Shown: positions 47,720 to 59,650, counted from the first letter of the stretch. The stretch is DNA of 64,000 bases from Massilia sp. BSC265 (GCF_000740675.1 NZ_JPXI01000025.1:1-64000); one strand, 5' to 3'. A program made the numbers and translations. Notes: a model not told the origin generated them from the sequence alone.

Positions 47720-49672
47720 TCACGGACAGCTGAACGTGACCCGGAACGGGATCGAGGTGGTGCGGCCTTTCGGCGTGGTGACGGTCACGTCGAAACTGGC
47801 CACGCTGGCGGCGGTGCACGGCTTTGGTGCGGTGCTGCTGATGGTGAAGCGGTGGGTCGAACCCTGGGCGCCGCTGACCGTGTTGCCGGTATGGTCGTCC
47901 ACGCCTGCTGCATTGTGCGGCAGGATGTTCGGCACGGTCGCCGGGACCACGCCGACCGCGGTGGCGTTGAGGGGGGCCGTCACCTGGACGGTCGATCCGG
48001 CCGGCAGCGGGTTCAGGTTCAGGTCGTTCAGCTGCAGCGTAAAGACGAGCGGATCGGCTGACGGGACCGGGCCGATCTCCACCGTCCGGTTCGGCAACGC
48101 GGTGGCCGATCCGTTCATGTAGATATTCTCGGCATAGCCGCTGCTGAAGAAGATGGAGGTTTTCCCGAACTGCGTATTGGTGCCATCGGTCGTGCTGGCG
48201 CAAATCGTTGCCAGGCCTGGACGCGGACTGTCGGGGCTGCCACCTGCAAGCGTGTTGCATGGGGTCGCCGGGGTATTCGGCTGTGCGACACGCGGCTCCT
48301 GGACGCGGAAATTCACCGAGCACCCGCCGTTGAGGGTCGTGCAGCCGCCTTTGTCCGAGGAGCCGATTGCGCCCAGGTTGGTCTGGAACACGATCGGCGT
48401 GCCGTCCGCGACCGGGTTGCCGGACTGGTCGGCCAGCAGGATGCTGACCACGCTTGCGGGCGTGGTCGTGCCGCTGTCGAGCCAGCCTTCCACGTTGGCC
48501 ACCGACGTGCTCAAGGACAGCGAGCGCTGCACCGGCAAGCCGGTGGTAACGACAATCGAGTCGGACAGGGTGGAGATGTTGGGGCGCGTTGCCGTGGCCG
48601 TTCCGGGCAGCGTCGCCTGGATGCGGAAGGTGGTCGCCGTGTCGAGCGAATTGACCGTCGTGATGACTTCACCGCTCTGGTCGGTCGTGTCGCTAGTCTT
48701 GTTGAGGGTGACGACGCCACTCGGCACCACCGAGAAGTCGACGCGTTGGCCCACCAGCGGGCGGTCGAAGATGTCGAACACCCGGTAGCGCAGGGTAGCG
48801 GTCTCGGTGCGATTGATGCCGCCCTGGCCGCGGATCACGATCGACTTTTCCACCGGCGCGGCCGAGACGAACTGGACCGACGCCGCGGCCGGCGGGGCAA
48901 TCTTGAGCGTTTGGCTCACGGAAGCGGTGACGCCATCGGCCGATGCGGTGATGGTATCGTCGTTGCCGCAGCCCTGGTCACGGTAGACCACCATGGCCTT
49001 GCCCTGGTTGGTTGGCGCGGTTGCCGCCAGCGTGGCTTTGCCGGCGGTGGCGCAGGCCGAGCTGAAACGCACGTTGACCGACTGGGCGCTGTAAGGCGCG
49101 CCGTTCGCCAGCACATCGACCGACACTTCGGTCGAACCATAGGCGGCGATGCTCGCCTGCGACAGGCGCAGCGTACTGAAGGTGAGCGCGGTGGCGCCGA
49201 CCGAATAATTGCCTTCGCTGGTGATCGTGGCGCCGGCGACGGCCGTCGTCGCGGTGACCTTGCCGGCTCCGGCCGCCGACAGGCTGGCGGAGCGGAGCGT
49301 CACCGTGGCGACGCCGTTTGCATCGGTCAGGCTGGTGCCCGCTGTCGGCGAGAACACCGCCAGCTGGGGATCGGTGGCAAACGAGACGAGCGCATTCAGT
49401 ACCGGCTTGCCGGCCTGGTCGCGCACCAGGGCGCGCACGGTCAGCGGGGTGGCGCCGGTGAGCGCGTTGCTGGCCCGGCCGCTCGCGTCGACGAAGCTGA
49501 CAGCCACCGTCGGCGTGGCTGGTACGGTCGGGGTGCCTGGGCTGCCGCCGGTGCCCCCGGAGCCGCTGCCGCCCGTGGCGCCAGGATTGCCGCCGCCACC
49601 GCCGCAGGCCGACAGCGCAGCCGACAGCAGCAGCGCCAGGCTGCCGCGTACGTAGTTGTTTTTCTCTTTCAT
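47720..49672 (-). CDS. Large Ig-like (bacterial Ig/invasin-type) repeat lipoprotein
   Basis: 650 residues. The lipobox LSA-C23 is followed by a Gly-rich spacer (24-48), then several beta-sandwich repeats of about 100 residues with the Big-1-like pattern (VRDQAGKPVLNALVSFAT ... TDANGVATVTL; LADQSGNPVADGTPIVFQT; DQSGEVITTV). Several Cys pairs suggest disulfides in the periplasm or outside the cell. Probable surface-anchored adhesin or stalk protein. It sits between pilQ and aroKB, which are adjacent in most relatives. Its partner and ligand are unknown. Confidence 0.85.
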   Translation of the reverse strand: MKEKNNYVRGSLALLLSAALSACGGGGGNPGATGGSGSGGTGGSPGTPTVPATPTVAVSFVDASGRASNALTGATPLTVRALVRDQAGKPVLNALVSFATDPQLAVFSPTAGTSLTDANGVATVTLRSASLSAAGAGKVTATTAVAGATITSEGNYSVGATALTFSTLRLSQASIAAYGSTEVSVDVLANGAPYSAQSVNVRFSSACATAGKATLAATAPTNQGKAMVVYRDQGCGNDDTITASADGVTASVSQTLKIAPPAAASVQFVSAAPVEKSIVIRGQGGINRTETATLRYRVFDIFDRPLVGQRVDFSVVPSGVVTLNKTSDTTDQSGEVITTVNSLDTATTFRIQATLPGTATATRPNISTLSDSIVVTTGLPVQRSLSLSTSVANVEGWLDSGTTTPASVVSILLADQSGNPVADGTPIVFQTNLGAIGSSDKGGCTTLNGGCSVNFRVQEPRVAQPNTPATPCNTLAGGSPDSPRPGLATICASTTDGTNTQFGKTSIFFSSGYAENIYMNGSATALPNRTVEIGPVPSADPLVFTLQLNDLNLNPLPAGSTVQVTAPLNATAVGVVPATVPNILPHNAAGVDDHTGNTVSGAQGSTHRFTISSTAPKPCTAASVASFDVTVTTPKGRTTSIPFRVTFSCP

Positions 49673-49713
49673 GTGACGCCCGTTGTTTTTGGTTATTGAT
49701 GGGAGTTTGCAGT

Positions 49714-51912
49714 TCAGCGTCCGGCCGCCGCGTCGGTGACGATCTTCGGCGTGATGAACACCAGCAGTTCGGTCTTGGTGCTTTCGCGTCCGGTCGTCTT
49801 GAACAGGTAGCCGAGCACCGGCACGTCGCCCAGCAGCGGGACCTTGCTCTCGTTGTTGCGCTCGGTCTGCTGGTAGATACCGCCCAGTACCACCGTGCCG
49901 CCGTTCTCGACCATGACCTTGGTCTTCACGTGCTGCGTGTTGATCGCCGGGCCGGCGCGGGTTTCCTCGCCCTTCGAGTCCTTGTTGACGTCGACGTCAA
50001 GCACGACGTTGCCGTCCGGCGTGATCTGCGGCGTCACCTCCAGGCGCAGGTTGGCCTTCTTGAAGGTGATCGAGGTTGCGCCGCTGCTGGTGGCGACCTG
50101 GAACGGCAGTTCGACGCCCTGCTCGATGACCGCGACCTGCTTGTCCTCGGTGACCACGCGCGGGCTCGAGATGATCTTGCCCTTGCCGTCGGCTTCCAGC
50201 GCCGACAGTTCCAAATTGAGGAAGCGGTTGGCGGCCGAGGAGAACAGGCTGAACGCCAGCGACGAGGCCGGCAAGCCGCCGATCGCCGCGGCCGGCAGGT
50301 TGACCATGGTGGAATTGGTATAGCCGTCGCCGGTGTCCGGGGTCTGGCCCGTGATCTGGCCCACACCCGTCAGGTTGCCGCCGATCGCAACGCGCTCGTT
50401 GCCCTTGACCTGCCAGCCCGAATCGCCGCCGCGCAGGGTGCGCAGGTCGGCGAAGCCGAGCTTGGCGCCGAGGTTGCGCGAGAAGCCGTCGTTCGCTTCC
50501 ACCAGGCGCGCCTCGATCAGCACCTGCTTGGAGGCGACGTCGGTCTTCTGGATCAGCTTGCGGATGTCCTCGATCTTGGCGGCGATGTCGGTCACGAACA
50601 GCTGGTTGGTGCGCGGGTCGATGATGGCGCTGCCGCGCTTGGACAGCACGCGGTTCCTGCCGCCGCCGTCGGCCGTGGCGCCGCCGCTCTCGTCCAGGCC
50701 GAACACGGTGCGGAAGGCCTCGACCTTCTGGTAGTTCAGCTGGAAGATCTCGGAGCGCAGCGGCTCGAGGTCGGCGATCTGGGCGCGCTGCTCGAGCTCG
50801 AGCTTTTCCTTGGTCAGCAGTTCTTCGCGCGGCGCGATCCACAGCACGTTGCCGTTCTTGCGCATGTCCAGGCCCTTGGCCTGCAGGACCACGTCCAGTG
50901 CCTGGTCCCAGGGCACGTCGCGCAGGCGCAGGGTCAGGTTGCCGGTGACGGAATCGCTGGTGATGATGTTCAGGCCCGAGATGTCGGCGATCGCCTGCAG
51001 CGCGGCGCGCACTTCCACGTTCTGGAAGTTGAAGGACAGCTTTTCGCCGCGGTAGCCGCTAGCATTGCCGCCGGGGCGGTTCGGGTCTTCCTTGAGCGGA
51101 CGCACGTCGACGACCAACTGGGTGTCGCTCTGGTACACCGACTGTTCCCAGGCACCCTGTGCATCGATGGTCATGCGCACGTTCTCGCCCTGGGCCGCCG
51201 TGGTGATGCGCGACACCGGGGTGCCGAAGTCGGTCACGTCGAGGCGGCGGCGCAGCGTCTCCGGCAGGCCGGTGCGCAGGAAGTCGACGATCACCTGGTT
51301 GCCGGCCTGGCGCACGTCGACGCCGACCTGGCCGTTCGGCAGGTCGACCACGACGCGCCCTTCGCCGTTGCTGCCGCGGCGGAAGTCGAGGCCGCGCAAC
51401 ACCTGGCGGGACGCCGGCTGCGCCGTGCTGTGCACCGGCATGCCGGACGCATTGACGGCCTGGGCCACGCCGCCCGAGCCTTCGACGGTGACGATCACCG
51501 ACTTGCCGTCGACGGCGGTGGCATAGTTGAGCGCGCGCGCCATGTTCAGCACCAGGCGGGTGCGCTCGCCTGCCTGCACCACGTTCAGGCTGCGCACGTC
51601 GCCGAGGTTGATGTCCTGCGAGGTCTTGCCGGTGGCATTGCTGGTGGCGCCGAAATCCAGCGCGATGCGCGCCGGGTTGGTGATCGAGAAGCCGATCGGC
51701 GGCTTGGCCGGCGCCTCGCGCATGGCGATGTTCAGGACCACGTTGGCGCCCTGCTGGTTGGCCGTGATCGATTCGATCGCGTTCACCGGTGACTGAGCCT
51801 GCGCTGCGGCTGCGCCCAGCGCGAGAAGCACCGCGCCGCTAGCGCGCGCCAGCCAGGCCGGGACGGTGATGCGGAGGGTGCGAATGTGTTGCGTGTTCAT
51901 GCCTGGGCTCAT
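49714..51912 (-). CDS. pilQ: Type IV pilus secretin PilQ
   Basis: 732 residues. Signal peptide, AMIN domains (about 40-260), STN/secretin N0 and N1 domains (LSFNFQNVEVRAALQAIADIS) and the secretin barrel (IEQGVELPFQVATSSG; GGIYQQTERNNESKVPLLGDVPVLGYLF). It forms the outer-membrane pilus gate. The ATG at 51912 overlaps the pilP TGA (ATGA), which supports this start; ATG 51900 would place the signal peptide closer. Confidence 0.96.
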   Translation of the reverse strand: MSPGMNTQHIRTLRITVPAWLARASGAVLLALGAAAAQAQSPVNAIESITANQQGANVVLNIAMREAPAKPPIGFSITNPARIALDFGATSNATGKTSQDINLGDVRSLNVVQAGERTRLVLNMARALNYATAVDGKSVIVTVEGSGGVAQAVNASGMPVHSTAQPASRQVLRGLDFRRGSNGEGRVVVDLPNGQVGVDVRQAGNQVIVDFLRTGLPETLRRRLDVTDFGTPVSRITTAAQGENVRMTIDAQGAWEQSVYQSDTQLVVDVRPLKEDPNRPGGNASGYRGEKLSFNFQNVEVRAALQAIADISGLNIITSDSVTGNLTLRLRDVPWDQALDVVLQAKGLDMRKNGNVLWIAPREELLTKEKLELEQRAQIADLEPLRSEIFQLNYQKVEAFRTVFGLDESGGATADGGGRNRVLSKRGSAIIDPRTNQLFVTDIAAKIEDIRKLIQKTDVASKQVLIEARLVEANDGFSRNLGAKLGFADLRTLRGGDSGWQVKGNERVAIGGNLTGVGQITGQTPDTGDGYTNSTMVNLPAAAIGGLPASSLAFSLFSSAANRFLNLELSALEADGKGKIISSPRVVTEDKQVAVIEQGVELPFQVATSSGATSITFKKANLRLEVTPQITPDGNVVLDVDVNKDSKGEETRAGPAINTQHVKTKVMVENGGTVVLGGIYQQTERNNESKVPLLGDVPVLGYLFKTTGRESTKTELLVFITPKIVTDAAAGR

Positions 51913-52457
51913 TTCCCGGTCTCCTTGCTTTCCGCCAGCTCGATCGTCGCCTTGCGCTCGACCCAGTCGCCGGTGGCGTCCTGCACTGTTTCCCTGATGT
52001 CGATCGCGCCTTCGCTGATGCGCGTGACCAACCCGTGATTCTGTCCGATGCGCTGGCCCGCCCTGACCTGGAAGATCGACGCGTCGATCTGCACCAGCGC
52101 ATAGCTGGCGCCGCCCTTCTGCAGGGTACCGACCATGCGCATGACGTCGAGCGGGTAGTTCTCGAGCACCTCACGCGGACGGCGCTCGTCCGGCTGCAGC
52201 GGATTGGTGCTCGCCGCCGCCACCCGCGCCATTTCATTGAGCAGCTTGGCCTCGCTGAAGGGCTCGACCGCTTCGCCCGGGTTGTAGGCATAGGGGACGA
52301 ATTCCTTCGGCTCCGGCAGCGGCTTCACCGCCGGCACGGTCTCGCGCTCGACCTGCGTCATCCAGTCGCGCACTTGCTGCACGTCGCCGTCGCCGCAACC
52401 CGTGACGAGGGCCGCCACGCCGAATGCGCACAGGATGTGCTTCGCTTCGCGCATCAT
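51909..52457 (-). CDS. pilP: Type IV pilus lipoprotein PilP
   Basis: 182 residues. Tandem ATG ATG at the start overlaps the pilO stop. The lipobox VTG-C21 and the C-terminal HR domain (YALVQIDASIFQVRAGQRIGQNHGLVTRIS) are present. It links PilNO in the inner membrane to PilQ. Confidence 0.94.
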   Translation of the reverse strand: MMREAKHILCAFGVAALVTGCGDGDVQQVRDWMTQVERETVPAVKPLPEPKEFVPYAYNPGEAVEPFSEAKLLNEMARVAAASTNPLQPDERRPREVLENYPLDVMRMVGTLQKGGASYALVQIDASIFQVRAGQRIGQNHGLVTRISEGAIDIRETVQDATGDWVERKATIELAESKETGK

Positions 52458-53119
52458 TTCGCCGCTCCTTCCTTGGCTTTCTTGTCCTTGCGCGCCTTCT
52501 TCTGCGCGCCGATCTCGTCGGCGTCGAGGTAGCGGAAGGTCTTGGCCACCGCTTCCAGCTGCAGCGCGCCTTCCTTCGTGGTCAGCACCATGTTGTTGAG
52601 CGTGACGATGCGCGGCAGGTTGGCCATGTCGGCGGCGAAGGCGCCGACGTCGTTGTACTTGCCGCTTACCTTGATGTCGATTGGCAGTTCGGCGTAGTAA
52701 TCCCGGATCACTTCCTGGCCCGGCTTGAACAGCTCGAACTGCAGGCCGCGGCCGACCCCGGCCTGGTTGATGTCGGACAGCAGGTCCGCCATCTCCGATT
52801 TGCTCGGCAACTGCTTCTCGAGGCGCACCACGTACTGGTCGACCTGGGCCTTCTGGGCCCGCAGGGCGTCGAGGTTGATGGCCTGGGCCATCTTGATGCG
52901 GTATTCGTCGCGCAGGTTGGCTTCTTGCGCGGCCAGCGACTCCTGTTCCGTGAACTGGCCATCCCAGTAGAAGAAATGGCCGAGGCCAACGACGGCCGCC
53001 ATCACGCCGGCCGCGCACAGCAGGCGCGGCGCCAGCGGCCACTGCCCGGGCTGGCGGCCCTGCAGGTCCTGGAACTGCGCGGCGAGCTGGGCGCCGAGGT
53101 CTTTGAGATCGATATTCAT
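52454..53119 (-). CDS. pilO: Type IV pilus inner-membrane protein PilO
   Basis: 221 residues: a short cytosolic start, one membrane helix (about 30-50), a coiled coil and a ferredoxin-like periplasmic domain (LPIDIKVSGKYNDVGAFAADMANLPRIVTL). It pairs with PilN to align the pilus machine. It overlaps both neighbours by 4 bp. Confidence 0.94.
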   Translation of the reverse strand: MNIDLKDLGAQLAAQFQDLQGRQPGQWPLAPRLLCAAGVMAAVVGLGHFFYWDGQFTEQESLAAQEANLRDEYRIKMAQAINLDALRAQKAQVDQYVVRLEKQLPSKSEMADLLSDINQAGVGRGLQFELFKPGQEVIRDYYAELPIDIKVSGKYNDVGAFAADMANLPRIVTLNNMVLTTKEGALQLEAVAKTFRYLDADEIGAQKKARKDKKAKEGAAK

Positions 53120-53745
53120 GGTGTTCCTGCCGCCTTGGCCAACTTGGCGCCCGGCTTCGCGCCGTCAGCGCCGTCCTCCTGCTCGCGCGGGCGCTTGATC
53201 GCTACGTTCATCTGGAACTCGACCACCTTGCGGCCCGTCGTCTTGCCCTGCCCCAGGGCTGCGACCCGCACTTCGGTCAGGTTTGGGCGCTCCAGCCAGG
53301 GCGAGGCGCCGGACACGTTGCGCAGCAGTTCGGCGACCCGCTCCTGCGACTGGGCGTAGCCGTTCAGCGTCACGCGCTGGCCGTCCTGGCGGAAGGACTT
53401 CAGGTACACGCCTTCCGGCGTCTGGCGCACCAGTTCGTCGAGCACGTAGACCGGCTGGTTGCGGTCGCTCTGCAGGTCCTCGACCGCCTGCTGGCGCGCC
53501 TTCAGGGCTTCGATTTCTTCCTTCAGGGTCTTGATCTGGCCGATTTTCTTGTCCAGTTCGGCGCTGGCCTGCTTGAGCACCAGGTTGCGTTCGTTCTGGA
53601 CCGAGATGCGGCTGGCATTCCAGGCGCCGACCAGCAGCACCACGGCAGCGCCGGCGATGCCGCCCGCCGCCAGCATGGCCACGAACGCTGCCTGCTTCTG
53701 CTTGCGCTTGGCTTCGCGGTGGGGTAACAGGTTAATCCGGATCAT
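53116..53745 (-). CDS. pilN: Type IV pilus assembly protein PilN
   Basis: 209 residues. The N-terminal IRINLLPHREAKRK motif binds PilM; one membrane helix (about 23-43), coiled coil and periplasmic domain follow. It partners PilO. It starts at the stop codon of pilM. Confidence 0.94.
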   Translation of the reverse strand: MIRINLLPHREAKRKQKQAAFVAMLAAGGIAGAAVVLLVGAWNASRISVQNERNLVLKQASAELDKKIGQIKTLKEEIEALKARQQAVEDLQSDRNQPVYVLDELVRQTPEGVYLKSFRQDGQRVTLNGYAQSQERVAELLRNVSGASPWLERPNLTEVRVAALGQGKTTGRKVVEFQMNVAIKRPREQEDGADGAKPGAKLAKAAGTP

Positions 53746-54809
53746 CAGCCGAACCTCCGCAGGGCCAGGCCGCAGGCGACCAGGTAGGCCGCGCCTTCCT
53801 GGCGCAGCTGCTGTTCACGCACCAGCGGGCCGTAGGACATGCCCTGGAAGGGCGCCACGATGCTGCTCGGGATGCGGGTGCGGCTGCCGATCAGTTCGAG
53901 CAGTCCCGGCAGCGCGGCGCAGCCGCCGGCCAGGTAGAGCTGGTCGATCCGGGTGTAGGGCGTGGACGTGAAGAAGAACTGGATCGCGCGGGTGACTTCC
54001 AGCGCCGCGCTTTCCAGGAAGGGCTGGAGCAGCTCGGCACGGTAGTTCTCGGGCAGGTCGTCGGCGCGCTTGCGGGTTTCCGCTTCCTCGAACGAGAGGC
54101 CGTAGGCGCGCACGATGTCCTGGGTCAGCGTATTGCCGCCGAACGGCTGCTCGCGCTCGTAGATGGTCTCGCCGTCCTGGAGCACCGACACGTGGGTGGC
54201 CTGGGCGCCGATCTGGAACAGCGCCACGATCTGGTCGGGCCTGGCATTGGCGGCGCGGGCAAGCGCGGCGCGCGCCGCATAGGATTCGACGTCCATCACG
54301 GTGGCGCTCAAGCCGGCCGCTTCGGCAATCGCCACGCGGTCCTCGACCTTTTCGCGGCGCGCGGCGGCCAGCATGACTTCCATGTCTTCGGCGGAGTTCG
54401 GGGCCTGGCCGATCACGTCGAAATCCAGGCTCACTTCGTCCAGCGCAAACGGGATGTACTGGCTGGCTTCGGACTCCACCTGCACTTCCAGCTGGTCTTC
54501 GGACAGGCCGGCAGGCAAGATGATCTTCTTGGTGATGACGGCGGCCGGCGGCATGCCCAACGCAACGTGCTTGGCCTTGGTGCCGCTCTTTTTCCAGACC
54601 CGGCGCACGGCCTCGGCCACCTGGTCGATGTTTTCGATGTTGCCGTCCACGACCGCGCCACGCGGCAAGGGTTCGGCGGCATAGCGCTCCAGGCGCAGTT
54701 CACCCTTGCCGGCGTCCTCCAGCTCCACCAGGCGGACGCCCGACGTGCTGATATCGAGCCCGGCCAGAGGCGGACTGGACTTCCCGAACAAGGAACCTAG
54801 ATTGATCAC
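53745..54809 (-). CDS. pilM: Type IV pilus actin-like ATPase PilM
   Basis: 354 residues of the actin-like fold (GLDISTSGVRLVELE at the start, LYLAGGCAALPGLLELI near the end). It binds the PilN N-terminus on the cytosolic side. It is the first gene of pilMNOPQ and is divergent from mrcA, the classical arrangement. Confidence 0.95.
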   Translation of the reverse strand: MINLGSLFGKSSPPLAGLDISTSGVRLVELEDAGKGELRLERYAAEPLPRGAVVDGNIENIDQVAEAVRRVWKKSGTKAKHVALGMPPAAVITKKIILPAGLSEDQLEVQVESEASQYIPFALDEVSLDFDVIGQAPNSAEDMEVMLAAARREKVEDRVAIAEAAGLSATVMDVESYAARAALARAANARPDQIVALFQIGAQATHVSVLQDGETIYEREQPFGGNTLTQDIVRAYGLSFEEAETRKRADDLPENYRAELLQPFLESAALEVTRAIQFFFTSTPYTRIDQLYLAGGCAALPGLLELIGSRTRIPSSIVAPFQGMSYGPLVREQQLRQEGAAYLVACGLALRRFG

Positions 54810-55165
54810 GAGCGTACTCCTCGGCTGCCCTTCCCGCGCGATGCAGGATCTGTGTTGAACGCCCGCTTAGGGGGTATGTCCTGTTAAATCACGTCGTCAA
54901 ATCATTGACTTGGTGCATATTTATGAGGCACCGCGTTAGATCGTACTGAAAAGGATGCACCCCGACAAGATATTTCTATGAGGGAACACACCAATCCGGC
55001 GCGTCCGCGCCACACTATGAGACGGAGTGTTATCAGCCCTGCCACGACCGTTTCCAGCTTGCCATTGTTCTGCTTGCTTTAGCTTAAGTTCCCGCTCAGC
55101 AGGGCGTGTGTCGGCATTGAAAGGGCTGACTTATAATGGGACGGTTCAAGGGAGTAAAAACCAGC
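54810..55165. other. Divergent control region between pilM and mrcA
   Basis: 356 bp, AT-rich in the middle, no gene. It holds an inverted repeat GGTGC-11 nt-GCACC at 54912-54932 that could be an operator or chance, and the -10 box of mrcA at 55132-55137. I could not find a convincing sigma-70 or sigma-54 site for pilM. Confidence 0.5.
55132..55137 (+). promoter_or_regulatory. Candidate -10 box for mrcA
   Basis: TATAAT overlapping the in-frame ATG at 55136. If used, transcription starts about 55144, so translation must begin at the next ATG (55166), which has AAGGGAG 12 nt before it. No good -35 box is seen. Confidence 0.4.
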
Positions 55166-57499
<2,334 letters not shown>

Positions 57500-57518
57500 T
57501 TTTGACCGGTTGGTAAAA

Positions 57519-57543
57519 AAATGGCGACCCTCGGGTCGCCATT
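57519..57543 (+). terminator. mrcA terminator
   Basis: ATGGCGACC (57521-57529) pairs with GGTCGCCAT (57534-57542), loop CTCG; an A run precedes it and TCTTAT follows. It lies 21 bp after the stop. Confidence 0.8.
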
Positions 57544-57545
57544 CT

Positions 57546-57679
57546 TATAGGGCGGGCAGGTTTCCCGCCCACACGGTGATAGTGTGCGATCGAAAAACCG
57601 CACGCGATGATCTTGCTGCTGGTTGAGCGCGCGGGCGTTTGTCATTCCGGGCTTGCCGAAGTTACCCCGCCCACCCTAC
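57546..57679. repeat. Intergenic palindromic element, copy 8
   Basis: The left end is altered (TATAGGGCGGGC), with hairpin GGGCGGGCAGGTTTCCCGCCC; the right end is CCCGCCCACCCTAC. The right inner part (GGGCGTTTGTCATTCCGG ... TTACCCCGCCC) matches copy 2. It lies between the convergent mrcA and cyaY genes. Confidence 0.85.
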
Positions 57680-57693
57680 CGAGAAGCGGTGAT

Positions 57694-58023
57694 TTACCCC
57701 ATCGAGACCGGCGCCCCGCCCTGCTCCGTCACATACTGCGACAGCGACGCAAACAGCTCGGTATCGTCGCGGGTATTGCGCCACTGGTCGCCGACGCGCT
57801 TGTAGTGGTAGCCGCCCGAGCGCGCCGCCACCCACATTTCCTGCAGCGGGGCCTGGCTGTTGATGATGATCTTCGACGCGTTGGACAGGAATTCGACTTC
57901 GAGCACGTTGCCGCTGCGCTTGCACTCGACGTCGACCACGTCGTCGTCGTTCAGCTTGTCGAGGCAGGCCTCGATTCGGTCCAGGGTGCTTTCGGCCAGC
58001 GCCAAAAATTCGGTTTCGGTCAT
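57694..58023 (-). CDS. cyaY: Iron-sulfur cluster assembly frataxin homologue
   Basis: 109 residues from ATG 58023. Acidic helix 1 (LALAESTLDRIEACLDKLNDDD) and the sheet motif QAPLQEMWVAARSGGYHYKRVGDQWRNTRD are the frataxin signature. It binds iron and controls IscS-driven cluster assembly. It is divergent from lptM across 41 bp, as in many proteobacteria. Confidence 0.95.
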   Translation of the reverse strand: MTETEFLALAESTLDRIEACLDKLNDDDVVDVECKRSGNVLEVEFLSNASKIIINSQAPLQEMWVAARSGGYHYKRVGDQWRNTRDDTELFASLSQYVTEQGGAPVSMG

Positions 58024-58064
58024 GCTACACTCCAAAGTTCGCTAATCAAACCCTCATTCTAATC

Positions 58065-58259
58065 GTGAACTCCACCATCGCACGTCTTTCCGGTGCCGGC
58101 CTCGTAGCCGCCGCCCTGGTTGGCTGCGGCCAGACGGGTCCGCTCTACATGCCGAACCCGCCGGCCAAGCCCTCCCCCGCGGCCACCGCCGCGGCCAATC
58201 CGCAGCCCGCCCAGCCTGTTCCGTCGAATAACGCCTCCACCCCGGCCCCAACCAAGTAA
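58065..58259 (+). CDS. lptM: LPS translocon maturation chaperone LptM (YifL-type lipoprotein)
   Basis: 64 residues starting with GTG. The lipobox LVG-C21 is followed directly by GQTGPLYMP, the signature of LptM (formerly YifL), and then a Pro/Ala-rich tail. In E. coli it helps LptD form correct disulfides in the LPS outer-membrane translocon. It lies 11 bp before lysA, the usual order. Confidence 0.9.
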   Translation: MNSTIARLSGAGLVAAALVGCGQTGPLYMPNPPAKPSPAATAAANPQPAQPVPSNNASTPAPTK

Positions 58260-58270
58260 AAGCACTCTTC

Positions 58271-59545
58271 ATGTCGCACTTCCAGTACCAGAACGGCGTC
58301 CTGCACGCCGACAGCGTTGCCCTGCCCGCCATCGCCGAACAGTTCGGCACGCCGACCTATGTCTATTCCAAATCGGCGCTGCTGGAGAATTTCAGCGCCT
58401 ATGCCGACGCTTGCCGCGGCCGCGACGCACTGGTGTGCTACGCGATGAAAGCCAACTCCAACCTGGCCATCCTCGACCTGCTGGCGCGCGAAGGCGCCGG
58501 CTTCGACATCGTCTCGGGCGGCGAGCTGCTGCGCGTGATCGCCGCCGGCGGCGACCCGGGCAAGACCATCTTCTCGGGCGTCGGCAAGACCGTCGAAGAG
58601 ATGCGCCTCGCCTTGGAGAAGGGCATCCTGTGCTTCAACGTCGAATCGATCCCCGAACTGCACCGTCTCAACGACGTGGCCGGCAGCATGGGCAAGCGCG
58701 CGCCGGTGTCGCTGCGCGTGAACCCGAACGTGGACGCCAAGACCCATCCCTACATCGCCACGGGGCTGAAGGCCAACAAGTTCGGCGTGGCGTTCGATGA
58801 CGCGCTCGCCACCTACCGCACCGCGGCCAGCCTGCCGCACCTGGACGTGGTCGGCATCGACTGCCACATCGGTTCGCAGCTGCTGGACGATGCGCCGCTG
58901 CTGGAAGCGCTGGACAAGCTGATCGAGCTGATCGACACCCTGGCCGGCGAGGGCATCGTGCTGCACCACCTCGACATCGGCGGCGGCCTGGGCGTGAACT
59001 ACGGCGCCGAAGGCGACAAGCCGCCGGTCCCGGTGGGCGACTACCTGGGCCGCCTGTTCGCCCGCATCGACGCCTGGCGCGCCGAGAAGTACGAGGGCAA
59101 GCCGGTCAAGGTGATCTTCGAACCCGGCCGCTCGATCGTGGCCGACACCGGCGTACTGCTGACGAAAATCGAATTCCTGAAGCCGGGCGTGGAAAAGAAC
59201 TTCGCCATCGTCGACGCGGCCATGAACGACCTGATGCGCCCGACCCTGTACCAGGCCTGGATGGGCGTGCAGCCGGTGACGCCGCGCGAAGGCGCCAAGC
59301 TGGCCTATGACGTGGTGGGCCCGGTGTGCGAATCGGGCGACTGGCTGGCGCGCGAGCGCGACCTGGCCGTCGAGCCGGGCGACCTGCTGGCGATCATGAC
59401 CGCCGGCGCCTACGGCATGACGATGGCCTCGAACTACAATACCCGCGGCCGCGCGGCCGAGGTGATCGTCGACGGCGACAGGGTGCACGTGATCCGGCAG
59501 CGCGAGAATCCGGCCGATTTGTTTGCGCTGGAATCGATGCTGTAG
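58271..59545 (+). CDS. lysA: Diaminopimelate decarboxylase
   Basis: 424 residues. PLP Lys60 in CYAMKANSN, the phosphate loop GGGLGVNYG, EPGRSIVADTG and the second-subunit Cys in GPVCESGDW. It makes L-lysine from meso-DAP. The TAG stop is formed by the left end of palindromic element copy 9, right after ESML. Confidence 0.96.
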   Translation: MSHFQYQNGVLHADSVALPAIAEQFGTPTYVYSKSALLENFSAYADACRGRDALVCYAMKANSNLAILDLLAREGAGFDIVSGGELLRVIAAGGDPGKTIFSGVGKTVEEMRLALEKGILCFNVESIPELHRLNDVAGSMGKRAPVSLRVNPNVDAKTHPYIATGLKANKFGVAFDDALATYRTAASLPHLDVVGIDCHIGSQLLDDAPLLEALDKLIELIDTLAGEGIVLHHLDIGGGLGVNYGAEGDKPPVPVGDYLGRLFARIDAWRAEKYEGKPVKVIFEPGRSIVADTGVLLTKIEFLKPGVEKNFAIVDAAMNDLMRPTLYQAWMGVQPVTPREGAKLAYDVVGPVCESGDWLARERDLAVEPGDLLAIMTAGAYGMTMASNYNTRGRAAEVIVDGDRVHVIRQRENPADLFALESML

Positions 59546-59650
59546 GGTGGGCGGATCTCCCGCCCACGCGGTGGTAGTTATCGAATGAAGTGCCGCAGTG
59601 GCAGATCTTGCCGGGTTTGACCGCGTGGGCGGCGAAGCCGCCCACCCTAC
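59542..59650. repeat. Intergenic palindromic element, copy 9
   Basis: GTAGGGTGGGCGG at 59542, GCCCACCCTAC ending 59650, with hairpins at both ends. It fills the whole convergent gap: TAG at 59543-59545 ends lysA, and the complement of CTA at 59647-59649 ends msrQ. Confidence 0.92.

Noticed and set aside
54912..54932. GGTGC-11 nt-GCACC inverted repeat as a sigma-54 or regulator site for pilM
   Set aside because: It does not fit the -24/-12 consensus and short repeats of this size are expected by chance; kept only as a note in the region entry.
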